A stretch of DNA of 64,000 nt from Archivesica marissinica (GCA_014843695.1 CM026390.1:53844121-53908120), one strand, 5' to 3'; positions 9,330 to 25,757 are shown, counted from the stretch's first letter. A program made the numbers and translations. Notes: generated by a model not told the origin, from the letters alone.

Positions 9330-10718
9330 TAGGGGTGTCACGATATCAGCAACCCATATCGCGATATATTGTGATATTTTATCAAATAATCGCGATATTT
9401 ATCGCGATATATTGCCTATTCATTTTTCATGCATTGTGATTATATTTTTTTCTATAAGATGACACGGATTACATTATACACATTTCAAGACACTATCTCA
9501 TTCAACAGTATTTATTAACTTGAAAAATCCGCCCGCGATATAGCCCAAAATGGTGCTGATGCAGGCGTAAAACCCGAAATATAACATAAAATAATTAACT
9601 TGAAAAACAACAAAACACTGAATAGAATAACAACTTAAATCGACTAGAAAATGTTTCAGAGAACGGTGAATATATAAGCACCGGTTGAAGCGATTGAGTT
9701 TGAGTTGAGTATAAAAAAGCAGATCCCCTGCATATAACCATATATTCATAAATTCTGGTCGGAAAAATTTGGTGAAGTATACGACTGGGTATCTATTTAC
9801 AGATTCATAAACAATATACAAGACAAAAAGGTAAAACAGTTCAGATTTAAACTACTGAATATAATCTTTCCGTCTAAGATACTGAGATACAAGTGGAAAA
9901 TGGTAGCTTCCCCTAACTGCTCTGTTTGTGATGTACCGGAATCATATGAACATGTATTTATCACATGCCCTACTGTAAATGATCCATGGAAGCATCTAAT
10001 AGAAGCGATGCGACATATCGGAATAAATTCCAACTTACGAATGCTTAGAAATATTGTAATAGGATACAAAATATCGCAACCGGACTATTTTTATATCAAT
10101 GTCATACTTGCTACTTTTGGTTTTAGTTTATACAAAGCCTATTTCTTGAGTCAGAGTAGAACTGAAATGGTTAATATATACGCATTGTTTAACCCATTCA
10201 ACACCAAGTAACTGACATGGACTGGTGCATGATATTTTCAGACCAATAAATTAATAACAATATTACATTTGGATCAGTTCATTTATCAAAATGGGTAATT
10301 TTATTTCTAAAAATAGTTATATTACTTGAAAAAAGTGCAGATCCTGATGGATCTACACTGTTTTGTAAGCCAATTTAGAGGTCTGTGGTGTTGAAAGGGT
10401 TAAGTATGAGTTTTACATTCTACACAAATACTTGTCGGACACTAACTCGAAAATTAAATGGATATCATGCTTAAACGATTATTTTTTACAACATTAATTG
10501 TGTACATTTTATTATATAGTTTAGTTATGTAGTGAGGTATATTATATAATTGTTAATCTGTAATATGCATGTATAATGTCAAGGAAAAAAAATAAACGAA
10601 GTCTCTGGCTTCACCAAAAAAAAAATATCACTCAATATCGGTATTCAATATTAATATCGCGATATTTTATCGCGGATCCTAATATCGCGATATACCGGTA
10701 TATATCGTGACACCCCTA
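9330..10718. mobile_element. hAT-type DNA transposon (non-autonomous) with nested LINE
   Basis: Terminal inverted repeats begin TAGGGGTGTCACGATAT at the left and end in the complement at 10718. The 8-bp direct repeat CTTGAAAT flanks both ends (9322-9329 and 10719-10726), as expected of the hAT superfamily. Both arms are rich in CGCGATAT motifs. No transposase is present. The middle (~9500-10625) is an unrelated retrotransposon fragment ending in poly(A). The element lies in GID4 intron 1. Confidence 0.9.
9738..10211 (+). pseudogene. 5'-truncated non-LTR retrotransposon C-terminus
   Basis: Open frame from just after a TAA at 9735 to the stop at 10209-10211. It contains KQFRFKLLNIIFPSKIL, then a C-x2-C-x8-H-x5-C cluster (CSVCDVPESYEHVFITC) followed by a tryptophan. 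This is the zinc-finger-like tail that follows reverse transcriptase in L1-like elements. A 3' UTR and a poly(A) run at 10615-10625 follow. The reverse transcriptase itself is missing, so it is a dead 5'-truncated copy inserted in the hAT element. Confidence 0.72.
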
Positions 10719-10797
10719 CTTGAAATTACAGTACAGGTCCCGCAGATTTTAATATTTCCACTCTACCATGGGGGGAAGATTGATCTCAGTGGAAAAT

Positions 10798-11159
10798 CAC
10801 GGTGGATACGTCTTTTTTCACGGGGAGATGTATTTCTCACGGATCAACACCGCGGAAAACAAATATCAGAATACCTTACCTACAAATTAGGTCCAAAGAT
10901 CTGTGCACAGCCCATTACATATATTTTTTAAATGATTACAATTATACTAGTACATGTAGTATATCAGAAATGGTATCCACCCATAACTGGAAAACTTTAG
11001 AACATAGACAAAATCAATCCTCATTGATTATGTTTTACAAAATAAGAAATGAACCAGTTGCTGTAGATCACCCACAAGAGACCAGGGCTCATTCTAGAGG
11101 GCGATATCACAGCCGATATGTGTACAGTAGTCACCCGTGGGATCATAACTTCGCCCCCT
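10798..11159 (+). mobile_element. Retrotransposon 3' fragment, copy 1
   Basis: 362-bp sequence nearly identical to 26468-26813. One frame reads NWKTLEHRQNQSSLIMFYKI, a pattern typical of the end of reverse-transcriptase proteins of non-LTR elements. The shared segment also runs into the start of a CAGGG-type MITE. Frames are broken and no catalytic motif is present. Confidence 0.7.
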
Positions 11160-11370
11160 GGTGGAACCACTTCTCTTATATATTATTTTTTACAATTTTC
11201 CGCCAAAATAGTGTCCAATATTATACTATTCCTATTCAAATATTGCATTAATGGTCATATTGTGTATATTAACCCTATTATGTTAAAATCTATTAAATAA
11301 TACCACTAGAGGATGCAAACACATGCTTTTCGCACCTCTCCCAAAAATTTGGGTCTAGCATGAGCTCTGG
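11083..11370. mobile_element. Probable MITE with CAGGGCTCATTCTAGA ends
   Basis: The left end CAGGGCTCATTCTAGA matches the complement of the right end TCTAGCATGAGCTCTGG. It resembles the element at 30198-30494 along its length, including ATTTAATGG/ATTAATGG and AACCCTATT motifs. No clean target duplication is visible here, so the ends are approximate. Confidence 0.6.
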
Positions 11371-11490
11371 AGTCTGAATAAAAACATGATGGTATTTGTA
11401 TTAATATTTAGCAAAAGGTAAAATATTTAATGTTGTCATTGTGGCTATATTATATATAGCCATTAGTCTTACTGGTATATACCATACATT

Positions 11491-14400
11491 CATCACACAT
11501 GTATACTAGCATGGATCACACATGTATACTAGCATGGATCACATATGTATGCTAGCATGGACCACACATGTATACTAGCATGGATCACACATGTATACTA
11601 GCATGGATCACACATGTATACTAGCATGGATCACATATGTATGCTAGCATGGACCACACATGTATGCTTGCATGGATCACACATGTATACTAGCATGGAT
11701 CACACATGTATACTAGCATGGATCACACATGTACACTAGCATGGATCACACATGTATACTAGCATGGATCACACATGTACACTAGCATGGATCACACATG
11801 TATACTAGCATGGATCACACATGTATACTAGCATGGATCACATATGTATGCTAGCATGGACCACACATGTATGCTAGCATGGATCACACATGTATACTAG
11901 CATGGATCACATATGTATGCTAGCATGGACCACATATGTATGCTAGCATGGACCACATATGTATGCTAGCATGGACCACACATGTATACTAGCATGGGTC
12001 ACACATGTATACTAGCATGGATCACATATGTACACTAGCATGGATCACACATGTACACTAGCATGGATCACATATGTACACTAGCATGGATCACACATGT
12101 ATGCTAGCATGGATCACACACATGTATACTAGCATGGATCACACATGTATACTAGCATGGATCACATATGTATGCTAGCATGGACCACACATGTATGCTA
12201 GCATGGATCACACATGTATACTAGCATGGATCACATATGTATGCTAGCATGGACCACATATGTATGCTAGCATGGACCACATATGTATGCTAGCATGGAC
12301 CACACATGTATACTAGCATGGGTCACACATGTATACTAGCATGGATCACATATGTACACTAGCATGGATCACACATGTACACTAGCATGGATCACATATG
12401 TACACTAGCATGGATCACACATGTATGCTAGCATGGATCACACATGTATACTAGCATGGATCACATATGTATGCTAGCATGGACCACACATGTATGCTAG
12501 CATGGATCACACATGTATACTAGCATGGATCACATATGTATCTAGCATGGACCACATATGTATGCTAGCATGGACCACACATGTATACTAGCATGGATCA
12601 CACATGTATACTAGCATGGATCACACATGTATGCTAGCATGGATCACACATGTATACTAGCATGGATCACACATGTATACTAGCATGGATCACACATGTA
12701 TACTAGCATGGATCACACATGTATACTAGCATGGATCACACATGTATATAGCATGGATCACACATGTATACTAGCATGGATCACACATGTATGCTAGCAT
12801 GGATCACACATGTATACTAGCATGGATCACACATGTATGCTAGCATGGATCACACATGTATACTAGCATGGATCACACATGTATGCTAGCATGGATCACA
12901 CATGTATACTAGCATGGATCACACATGTACACTAGCATGGATCACACATGTATACTAGCATGGATCACACATGTATACTAGCATGGATCACACATGTACA
13001 CTAGCATGGATCACACATGTACACTAGCATGGATCACACATGTACACTAGCATGGATCACACATGTATGCTAGCATGGATCACACATGTATACTAGCATG
13101 GATCACACATGTATACTAGCATGGATCACACATGTACACTAGCATGGATCACACATGTATACTAGCATGGATCACACATGTATGCTAGCATGGATCACAC
13201 ATGTATGCTAGCATGGATCACACATGTATGCTAGCATGGATCACACATGTATACTAGCATGGATCACACATGTATACTAGCATGGATCACACATGTATGC
13301 TAGCATGGATCACACATGTATACTAGCATGGATCACACATGTATACTAGCATGGATCACACATGTATACTAGCATGGATCACACATGTATGCTAGCATGG
13401 ATCACACATGTATACTAGCATGGATCACACATGTATACTAGCATGGATCACACATGTATGCTAGCATGGATCACACATGTATACTAGCATGGATCACACA
13501 TGTATGCTAGCATGGATCACACATGTATACTAGCATGGATCACACATGTATGCTAGCATGGATCACACATGTATACTAGCATGGATCACACATGTACACT
13601 AGCATGGATCACACATGTACACTAGCATGGATCACACATGTATACTAGCATGGATCACACATGTACACTAGCATGGATCACACATGTATGCTAGCATGGA
13701 TCACACATGTATACTAGCATGGATCACACATGTATGCTAGCATGGATCACACATGTATACTAGCATGGATCACACATGTATGCTAGCATGGATCACACAT
13801 GTACACTAGCATGGATCACACATGTACACTAGCATGGATCACACATGTATGCTAGCATGGATCACACATGTATGCTAGCATGGATCACACATGTATGCTA
13901 GCATGGATCACACATGTATACTAGCATGGATCACACATGTATACTAGCATGGATCACACATGTATGCTAGCATGGTCCTGCATGGATCACACATGTACAC
14001 TAGCATGGATCACACATGTATGCTAGCATGGATCACACATGTATGCTAGCATGGATCACACATGTATGCTAGCATGGATCACACATGTATGCTAGCATGG
14101 ATCACACATGTATACTAGCATGGATCACACATGTATGCTAGCATGGATCACACATGTATGCTAGCATGGATCACACATGTATGCTAGCATGGTCCTGCAT
14201 GGATCACACATGTATGCTAGCATGGTCCTGCATGGATCACACATGTACACTAGCATGGATCACACATGTATGCTAGCATGGATCACACATGTATGCTAGC
14301 ATGGATCACACATGTATGCTAGCATGGATCACACATGTATACTAGCATGGATCACACATGTATACTAGCATGGATCACACATGTATGCTAGCATGGACCA

Positions 14401-17400
14401 CACATGTATACTAGCATGGATCACACATGTATACTAGCATGGATCACATATGTACACTAGCATGGATCACACATGTACACTAGCATGGATCACACATGTA
14501 TACTAGCATGGATCACACATGTATGCTAGCATGGATCACACATGTATGCTAGCATGGACCACACATGTATACTAGCATGGATCACACATATATGCTAGCA
14601 TGGATCACACATGTATGCTAGCATGGTCCTGCATGGATCACACATGTACACTAGCATGGATCACACATGTATGCTAGCATGGATCACACATGTATGCTAG
14701 CATGGATCACACATGTATACTAGCATGGATCACACATGTATGCTAGCATGGACCACACATGTATACTAGCATGGATCACACATGTATACTAGCATGGATC
14801 ACACATGTATACTAGCATGGATCACACATGTACACTAGCATGGATCACACATGTATACTAGCATGGATCACACATGTATACTAGCATGGATCACACATGT
14901 ATACTAGCATGGATCACACATGTATGCTAGCATGGATCACACATGTATGCTAGCATGGATCACACATGTATACTAGCATGGATCACACATGTATGCTAGC
15001 ATGGATCACACATGTATACTAGCATGGATCACACATGTATACTAGCATGGATCACACATGTATACTAGCATGGATCACACATGTATACTAGCATGGATCA
15101 CACATGTATACTAGCATGGATCACACATGTATGCTAGCATGGATCACACATGTATACTAGCATGGATCACACATGTATACTAGCATGGATCACACATGTA
15201 TGCTAGCATGGATCACACATGTATGCTAGCATGGATCACACATGTATGCTAGCATGGATCACACATGTATGCTAGCATGGATCACACATGTATGCTAGCA
15301 TGGATCACACATGTATACTAGCATGGATCACACATATATGCTAGCATGGATCACACATGTATGCTAGCATGGTCCTGCATGGATCACACATGTACACTAG
15401 CATGGATCACACATGTATGCTAGCATGGATCACACATGTATGCTAGCATGGATCACACATGTATGCTAGCATGGATCACACATGTATGCTAGCATGGATC
15501 ACACATGTATGCTAGCATGGATCACACATGTATACTAGCATGGATCACACATGTATGCTAGCATGGATCACACATGTATACTAGCATGGATCACACATGT
15601 ATGCTAGCATGGATCACACATGTATGCTAGCATGGATCACACATGTATGCTAGCATGGATCACACATGTATGCTAGCATGGACCACACATGTATACTAGC
15701 ATGGATCACACATATATGCTAGCATGGATCACACATGTATGCTAGCATGGTCCTGCATGGATCACACATGTATGCAGCATGGTCCTGCATGGATCACACA
15801 TGTACACTAGCATGGATCACACATGTATGCTAGCATGGATCACACATGTATGCTAGCATGGATCACACATGTATACTAGCATGGATCACACATGTATACT
15901 AGCATGGATCACACATGTATGCTAGCATGGACCACACATGTATACTAGCATGGATCACACATGTATACTAGCATGGATCACATATGTACACTAGCATGGA
16001 TCACACATGTACACTAGCATGGATCACACATGATTACTAGCATGGATCACACATGTATACTAGCATGGATCACACATGTATACTAGCATGGATCACACAT
16101 GTATGCTAGCATGGATCACACATGTATACTAGCATGGATCACACATGTATGCTAGCATGGATCACACATGTATACTAGCATGGACCACACATGTATACTA
16201 GCATGGATCACACATGTATACTAGCATGGATCACACATGTATGCTAGCATGGATCACACATGTATGCTAGCATGGATCACACATGTATACTAGCATGGAT
16301 CACATATGTACACTATCATGGATCACACATGTACACTAGCATGGATCACACATGTATGCTAGCATGGATCACACATGTATGCTAGCATGGATCACACATG
16401 TATGCTAGCATGGATCACACATGTATGCTAGCATGGATCACACATGTATACTAGCATGGATCACACATATATGCTAGCATGTATGCTAGCATGGTCCTGC
16501 ATGGATCACACATGTATGCTAGCATGGATCACACATGTATGCTAGCATGGATCACACATGTATACTAGCATGGATCACACATGTATACTAGCATGGATCA
16601 CACATGTATGCTAGCATGGATCACACATGTATGCTAGCATGGATCACACATGTATACTAGCATGGATCACACATGTATGCTAGCATGGATCACACATGTA
16701 TACTAGCATGGATCACACATGTATGCTAGCATGGATCACACATGTATACTAGCATGGATCACACATGTATACTAGCATGGATCACACATGTATACTAGCA
16801 TGGATCACACATGTACACTAGCATGGATCACACATGTATACTAGCATGGATCACACATGTATACTAGCATGGATCACATATGTACACTAGCATGGATCAC
16901 ACATGTACACTAGCATGGATCACACATGTATGCTAGCATGGATCACACATGTATGCTAGCATGGATCACACATGTATGCTAGCATGGATCACACATGTAT
17001 GCTAGCATGGACCACACATGTATACTAGCATGGCTCACACATGTATGCTAGCATGGATCACACATGTATGCTAGCATGGTCCTGCATGGATCACACATGT
17101 ACACTAGCATGGATCACACATGTATGCTAGCATGGATCACACATGTATGCTAGCATGGATCACACATGTATGCTAGCATGGATCACACATGTATGCTAGC
17201 ATGGATCACACATGTATGCTAGCATGGATCACACATGTATGCTAGCATGGATCACACATGTATGCTAGCATGGACCACACATGTATACTAGCATGGATCA
17301 CACATATATGCTAGCATGGATCACACATGTATGCTAGCATGGTCCTGCATGGATCACACATGTATGCTAGCATGGTCCTGCATGGATCACACATGTATGC

Positions 17401-20400
17401 TAGCATGGTCCTGCATGGATCACACATGTACACTAGCATGGATCACACATGTATGCTAGCATGGATCACACATGTATGCTAGCATGGATCACACATGTAT
17501 GCTAGCATGGACCACACATGTATACTAGCATGGATCACACATATATGCTAGCATGGATCACACATGTATGCTAGCATGTCCTGCATGGATCACACATGTA
17601 CACTAGCATGGATCACACATGTATGCTAGCATGGATCACACATGTATGCTAGCATGGATCACACATGTATGCTAGCATGGATCACACATGTATGCTAGCA
17701 TGGATCACACATGTATGCTAGCATGGACCACACATGTATACTAGCATGGATCACACATATATGCTAGCATGGATCACACATGTATGCTAGCATGGTCCTG
17801 CATGGATCACACATGTATGCTAGCATGGATCACACATGTATACTAGCATGGATCACATATGTACACTAGCATGGATCACACATGTATGCTAGCATGGATC
17901 ACACATGTATGCTAGCATGGATCACACATGTATGCTAGCATGGATCACACATGTATACTAGCATGGATCACACATGTACACTAGCATGGATCACACATGT
18001 ATGCTAGCATGGATCACACATGTATGCTAGCATGGATCACACATGTATGCTAGCATGGATCACACATGTATGCTAGCATGGACCACACATGTATACTAGC
18101 ATGGATCACACATATATGCTAGCATGGATCACACATGTATGCTAGCATGTCCTGCATGGATCACACATGTACACTAGCATGGATCACACATGTATGCTAG
18201 CATGGATCACACATGTATGCTAGCATGGATCACACATGTATGCTAGCATGGATCACACATGTATGCTAGCATGGATCACAGATGTATGCTAGCATGGACC
18301 ACACATATATGCTAGCATGGATCAAACATGTATGCTAGCATGGTCCTGCATGGATCACACATGTATACTAGCATGGATCACACATGTATACTAGCATGGA
18401 TCACACATGTATGCTAGCATGGATCACACATGTATGCTAGCATGGATCACACATGTATGCTAGCATGGATCACACATGTATGCTAGCATGGATCACACAT
18501 GTATACTAGCATGGATCACATATGTACACTAGCATGGATCACACATGTATGCTAGCATGGATCACACATGTATGCTAGCATGGATCACACATGTATGCTA
18601 GCATGGATCACACATGTATGCTAGCATGGATCACACATGTATGCTAGCATGGATCACACATGTATGCTAGCATGGATCACACATGTATGCTAGCATGGAT
18701 CACACATGTATGCTAGCATGGACCACACATGTATACTAGCATGGCTCACACATATATGCTAGCATGGATCACACATGTATGCTAGCATGGTCCTGCATGG
18801 ATCACACATGTACACTAGCATGGATCACACATGTATGCTAGCATGGATCACACATGTATGCTAGCATGGATCACACATGTATGCTAGCATGGATCACACA
18901 TGTATGCTAGCATGGATCACACATGTATGCTAGCATGGATCACACATGTATGCTAGCATGGACCACACATGTATACTAGCATGGATCACACATATATGCT
19001 AGCATGGATCACACATGTATGCTAGCATGGTCCTGCATGGATCACACATGTATGCTAGCATGGTCCTGCATGGATCACACATGTATGCTAGCATGGTCCT
19101 GCATGGATCACACATGTACACTAGCATGGATCACACATGTATGCTAGCATGGATCACACATGTATGCTAGCATGGATCACACATGTATGCTAGCATGGAT
19201 CACACATGTATGCTAGCATGGACCACACATGTATACTAGCATGGATCACACATGTATGCTAGCATGGATCACACATGTATGCTAGCATGGATCACATATG
19301 TACACTAGCATGGATCACACATGTATGCTAGCATGGATCACACATGTATGCTAGCATGGATCACACATGTATGCTAGCATGGATCACACATGTATGCTAG
19401 CATGGATCACACATGTATGCTAGCATGGACCACACATGTATACTAGCATGGATCACACATATATGCTAGCATGGATCACACATGTATGCTAGCATGGTCC
19501 TGCATGGATCACACATGTATGCTAGCATGGATCACACATGTATACTAGCATGGATCACATATGTACACTAGCATGGATCACACATGTATGCTAGCATGGA
19601 TCACACATGTATGCTAGCATGGATCACACATGTATGCTAGCATGGATCACACATGTATACTAGCATGGATCACATATGTACACTAGCATGGATCACACAT
19701 GTATGCTAGCATGGATCACACATGTATGCTAGCATGGATCACACATGTATGCTAGCATGGATCACACATGTATGCTAGCATGGACCACACATGTATACTA
19801 GCATGGATCACACATATATGCTAGCATGGATCACACATGTATGCTAGCATGGTCCTGCATGGATCACACATGTACACTAGCATGGATCACACATGTATGC
19901 TAGCATGGATCACACATGTATGCTAGCATGGATCACACATGTATGCTAGCATGGATCACACATGTATGCTAGCATGGATCACACATGTATGCTAGCATGG
20001 ATCACACATATATGCTAGCATGGATCACACATGTATGCTAGCATGGTCCTGCATGGATCACACATGTATGCTAGCATGGATCACACATGTATACTAGCAT
20101 GGATCACACATGTACACTAGCATGGATCACACATGTATGCTAGCATGGATCACACATGTATGCTAGCATGGATCACACATGTATGCTAGCATGGATCACA
20201 CATGTATGCTAGCATGGATCACACATGATACTAGCATGGATCACATATGTACACTAGCATGGATCACACATGTATGCTAGCATGGATCACACATGTATGC
20301 TAGCATGGATCACACATGTATGCTAGCATGGATCACACATGTATGCTAGCATGGATCACACATGTATACTAGCATGGATCACACATGTATGCTAGCATGG

Positions 20401-23400
20401 ATCACACATGTATGCTAGCATGGACCACACATGTATACTAGCATGGATCACACATGTATACTAGCATGGATCACATATGTATGCTAGCATGGATCACACA
20501 TGTATGCTAGCATGGATCACACATGTATGCTAGCATGGATCACACATGTATGCTAGCATGGACCACACATGTATACTAGCATGGATCACACATATATGCT
20601 AGCATGGATCACACATGTATGCTAGCATGGTCCTGCATGGATCACACATGTACACTAGCATGGATCACACATGTATGCTAGCATGGATCACACATGTATG
20701 CTAGCATGGATCACACATGTATGCTAGCATGGATCACACATGTATGCTAGCATGGATCACACATGTATGCTAGCATGGATCACACATGTATGCTAGCATG
20801 GATCACACATGTATGCTAGCATGGATCACACATGTATGCTAGCATGGATCACACATGGCATGGATATGCTAGCATGGATCACACATGTATGCTAGCATGG
20901 ATCACACATGTATACTAGCATGGATCACACATGTATGCTAGCATGGATCACACATGTATGCTAGCATGGTCCTGCATGGATCACACATGTATGCTAGCAT
21001 GGTCCTGCATGGATCACACATGTACACTAGCATGGATCACACATGTATGCTAGCATGGATCACACATGTATGCTAGCATGGATCACACATGTATACTAGC
21101 ATGGATCACACATGTATACTAGCATGGATCACACATGTATGCTAGCATGGACCACACATGTATACTAGCATGGATCACACATGTATACTAGCATGGATCA
21201 CATATGTACACTAGCATGGATCACACATGTACACTAGCATGGATCACACATGTATACTAGCATGGATCACACATGTATACTAGCATGGATCACACATGTA
21301 TACTAGCATGGATCACACATGTATACTAGCATGGATCACACATGTATGCTAGCATGGATCACACATGTATACTAGCATGGATCACACATGTATGCTAGCA
21401 TGGATCACACATGTATACTAGCATGGATCACACATGTATACTAGCATGGATCACACATGTATGCTAGCATGGATCACACATGTATGCTAGCATGGATCAC
21501 ACATGTATACTAGCATGGATCACACATGTATGCTAGCATGGATCACACATGTATGCTAGCATGGTCCTGCAGGATCACACATGTACTAGCATGGATCACA
21601 CATGTATACTAGCATGGATCACACATGTATGCTAGCATGGATCACACATGTATGCTAGCATGGATCACACATGTATACTAGCATGGATCACACATGTATG
21701 CTAGCATGGATCACACATGTATGCTAGTATGGATCACACATGTATGCTAGCATGGATCACACATGTATACTAGCATGGATCACACATGTATGCTAACATG
21801 GATCACACATGTATGCTAGCATGGATCACACATGTATGCTAGCATGGATCACACATGTATACTAGCATGGATCACACATGTATACTAGTATGGATCACAC
21901 ATGTATGCTAGCATGGATCACACATGTATGCTAGCATGGATCACACATGTATACTAGCATGGATCACACATGTATGCTAGCATGGATCACACATGTATAC
22001 TAGCATGGATCACACATGTATGCTAGCATGGATCACACATGTATACTAGCATCGACCACACATGTATACTAGCATGGATCACACATGTATACTAGCATGG
22101 ATCACACATGTATACTAGCATGGATCACACATGTATACTAGCATGGATCACACATGTATGCTAGCATGGATCACACATGTATGCTAGCATGGTTCACACA
22201 TGTATGCTAGCATGGATCACAGATGTATGCTAGCATGGATCACACATGTATGCTAGCATGGATCACACATGTATGCTAGCATGGACCACACATGTATACT
22301 AGCATGGCTCACACATTTATGCTAGCATGGATCACACATGTATGCTAGCATGGTCCTGCATGGATCACACATGTACACTAGCATGGATCACACATGTATG
22401 CTAGCATGGATCACACATGTATGCTAGCATGGATCACACATGTATGCTAGCATGGATCACACATGTATGCTAGCATGGATCACACATGTATGCTAGCATG
22501 GATCACACATGTATGCTAGCATGGACCACACATGTATACTAGCATGGATCACACATATATGCTAGCATGGATCACACATGTTGCTAGCATGGTCCTGCAT
22601 GGATCACACATGTATGCTAGCATGGTCCTGCATGGATCACACATGTACACTAGAATGGATCACACATGTATGCTAGCATGGATCACACATGTATGCTAGC
22701 ATGGATCACACATGTATGCTAGCATGGATCACACATGTATGCTAGCATGGATCACACATGTATGCTAGCATGGACCACACATGTATACTAGCATGGCTCA
22801 CACATATATGCTAGCATGGATCACACATGTATGCTAGCATGGTCCTGCATGGATCACACATGTACACTAGCATGGATCACAGGGATTCGGCACGTTTGGG
22901 GGTACTAGTATATATATTTAAGTACTTAAATATGTATACTAGTACCCCCAAACGTGCCGAATCCCTGTGGCATGGATCACACATGTATGCTAGCATGGAT
23001 CACACATGTATGCTAGCATGGTTCACACATGTATGCTAGCATGGATCACAGATGTATGCTAGCATGGACCACACATGTATACTAGCATGGATCACACATA
23101 TATGCTAGCATGGATCACACATGTATGCTAGCATGGTCCTGCATGGATCACACATGTATGCTAGCATGGATCACACATGTATACTAGCATGGATCACATA
23201 TGTACACTAGCATGGATCACACATGTATGTTAGCATGGATCACACATGTATGCTAGCATGGATCACACATGTATGCTAGCATGGATCACACATGTATGCT
23301 AGCATGGATCACACATGTATACTAGCATGGATCACATATGTACACTAGCATGGATCACACATGTATGCTAGCATGGATCACACATGTATGCTAGCATGGA

Positions 23401-25596
23401 TCACACATGTATGCTAGCATGGATCACACATGTATGCTAGCATGGATCACACATGTATGCTAGCATGGATCACACATGTATACTAGCATGGATCACACAT
23501 GTATACTAGCATGGATCACACATGTATGCTAGCATGGACCACACATGTATACTAGCATGGATCACACATGTATACTAGCATGGATCACATATGTACACTA
23601 GCATGGATCACACATGTACACTAGCATGGATCACACATGTATACTAGCATGGATCACACATGTATACTAGCATGGATCACACATGTATACTAGCATGGAT
23701 CACACATGTATACTAGCATGGATCACACATGTATGCTAGCATGGATCACACATGTATACTAGCATGGATCACACATGTATGCTAGCATGGATCACACATG
23801 TATACTAGCATGGACCACACATGTATACTAGCATGGATCACACACGTATACTAGCATGGATCATTCATGGATCACACATGTATGCCAGCATGGATCACAC
23901 ATGTATGCTAGCATGGATCACACATGTATACTAGCATGGATCACATATGTACACTAGCATGGATCACACATGTACACTAGCATGGATCACACATGTATGC
24001 TAGCATGGATCACACATGTATGCTAGCATGGATCACACATGTATGCTAGCATGGATCACACATATATGCTAGCATGGACCACACATGTATACTAGCATGG
24101 ATCACACATATATGCTAGCATGGATCACACATGTATGCTAGCATGGTCCTGCATGGATCACACATGTACACTAGCATGGATCACACATGTATACTAGCAT
24201 GGATCACACATGTATGCTAGCATGGATCACACATGTATGCTAGCATGGATCACACATGTACACTAGCATGGGTCACACATGTATACTAGCATGGATCACA
24301 CATGTATACTAGTATGGATCACACATGTATGCTAGCATGGATCACACATGTATGCTAGCATGGATCACACATGTATGCTAGCATGGATCACACATGTATG
24401 CTAGCATGGATCACACATGTATACTAGCATGGATCACACATGTATACTAGCATGGATCACACATGTATGCTAGCATGGATCACACATGTATGCTAGCATG
24501 GATCACACATGTATACTAGCATGGACCACACATGTACACTAGCATGGATCACACATGTATATTAGCATGGATCACACATGTATATTAGCATGGATCACAC
24601 ATGTATACTAGCATGGATCACACATGTATACTAGCATGGATCACACATGTATGCTAGCATGGATCACACATGTATGCTAGCATGGACCACACATGTATAC
24701 TAGCATGGATCACACATGTATACTAGCATGGACCACACATATATACTAGCATGGATCACACATGTATACTAGCATGGATCACACATGTATGCTAGCATGG
24801 ATCACACATGTACACTAGCATGGATCACACATGTATACTAGCATGGATCACACATGTATACTAACATGGATCACACATGTATACTAACATGGATCACACA
24901 TGTACACTAGCATGGATCACACATGTATACTAGCATGGATCACACATGTATACTAGCATGGATCACACATGTATGCTAGCATGGATCACACATGTACACT
25001 AGCATGGATCGCACATGTATACTAGCATGGACCACACATGTATGCTAGCATGGACCACACATGTATACTAGCATGGATCACACATGTATACTAGCATGGA
25101 TCACACATGTATACTAGCATGGACCACACATGTATGCTAGCATGGACCACATATGTACACTAGCATGGATCACACATGTATATTAGCATGGATCACACAT
25201 GTACATTAACATGGATCACACATGTATACTAGCATGGATCACACATGTACATTAGCATGGATCACACATGTATACTAGTATGGATCACACATGTACACTA
25301 GCATGGATCACACATATACACTAGCATGGATCACACATGTATACTAGCATGGATCACACATGTACACTAGCATGGATCACACATGTATATTAGCATGGAT
25401 CACACATGTATACTAGCATGGATCACACATGTATACTAGCATGGACCACACATGTATGCTAGCATGGATCACATATGTATGCTAGCATGGACCACACATG
25501 TATACTAGCATGGATCACATATGTATGCTAGCATGGACCACACATGTATACTAGCATGGATCACATATGTATACTAGCATGGATCACACATGTATG
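11491..25596. repeat. 14.1-kb array of a 23-bp unit in GID4 intron 1
   Basis: About 610 copies of a 23-bp unit, consensus GCATGGATCACACATGTATA plus CTA. The main variants differ at TATAC, TATGC or TACAC before TAGC, and CACATG or CATATG. Unit order is not random. A 14-unit block near 11.85-12.11 kb is repeated at 12.17-12.44 kb. From ~13,970 to ~24,150 an inserted GGTCCTGCATGG marks recurring higher-order blocks that are absent from both edges. Because 23 is not a multiple of three and the unit contains TAG, no long reading frame exists. A 92-bp palindrome interrupts it at 22.9 kb. Confidence 0.97.
22878..22969. mobile_element. 92-bp near-perfect palindrome, possibly a minimal MITE
   Basis: Begins CACAGGGATTCGGCACGTTT and ends with its exact complement. 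The arms meet at TTAAGTACTTAA, with one small mismatch region near TATATATA/TATGTATA. CAGGG ends suggest a hAT-like MITE, but no clear target duplication is visible in the repetitive background. It is the only foreign insert seen within the 23-bp array. Confidence 0.8.
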
Positions 25597-25757
25597 ATAA
25601 TTGTCACATTTGCAGATATGTATGCTAAATCTGAAGGGAAATGCGATTTGGAAGAGAATGCCATACATACATCATGACCAGTTCATGTATACTTGAAGGG
25701 TGTTCCAATTTACATCTTACATTTATGATCATTCTTTTTGTTGTTATTTGTTTTCAG

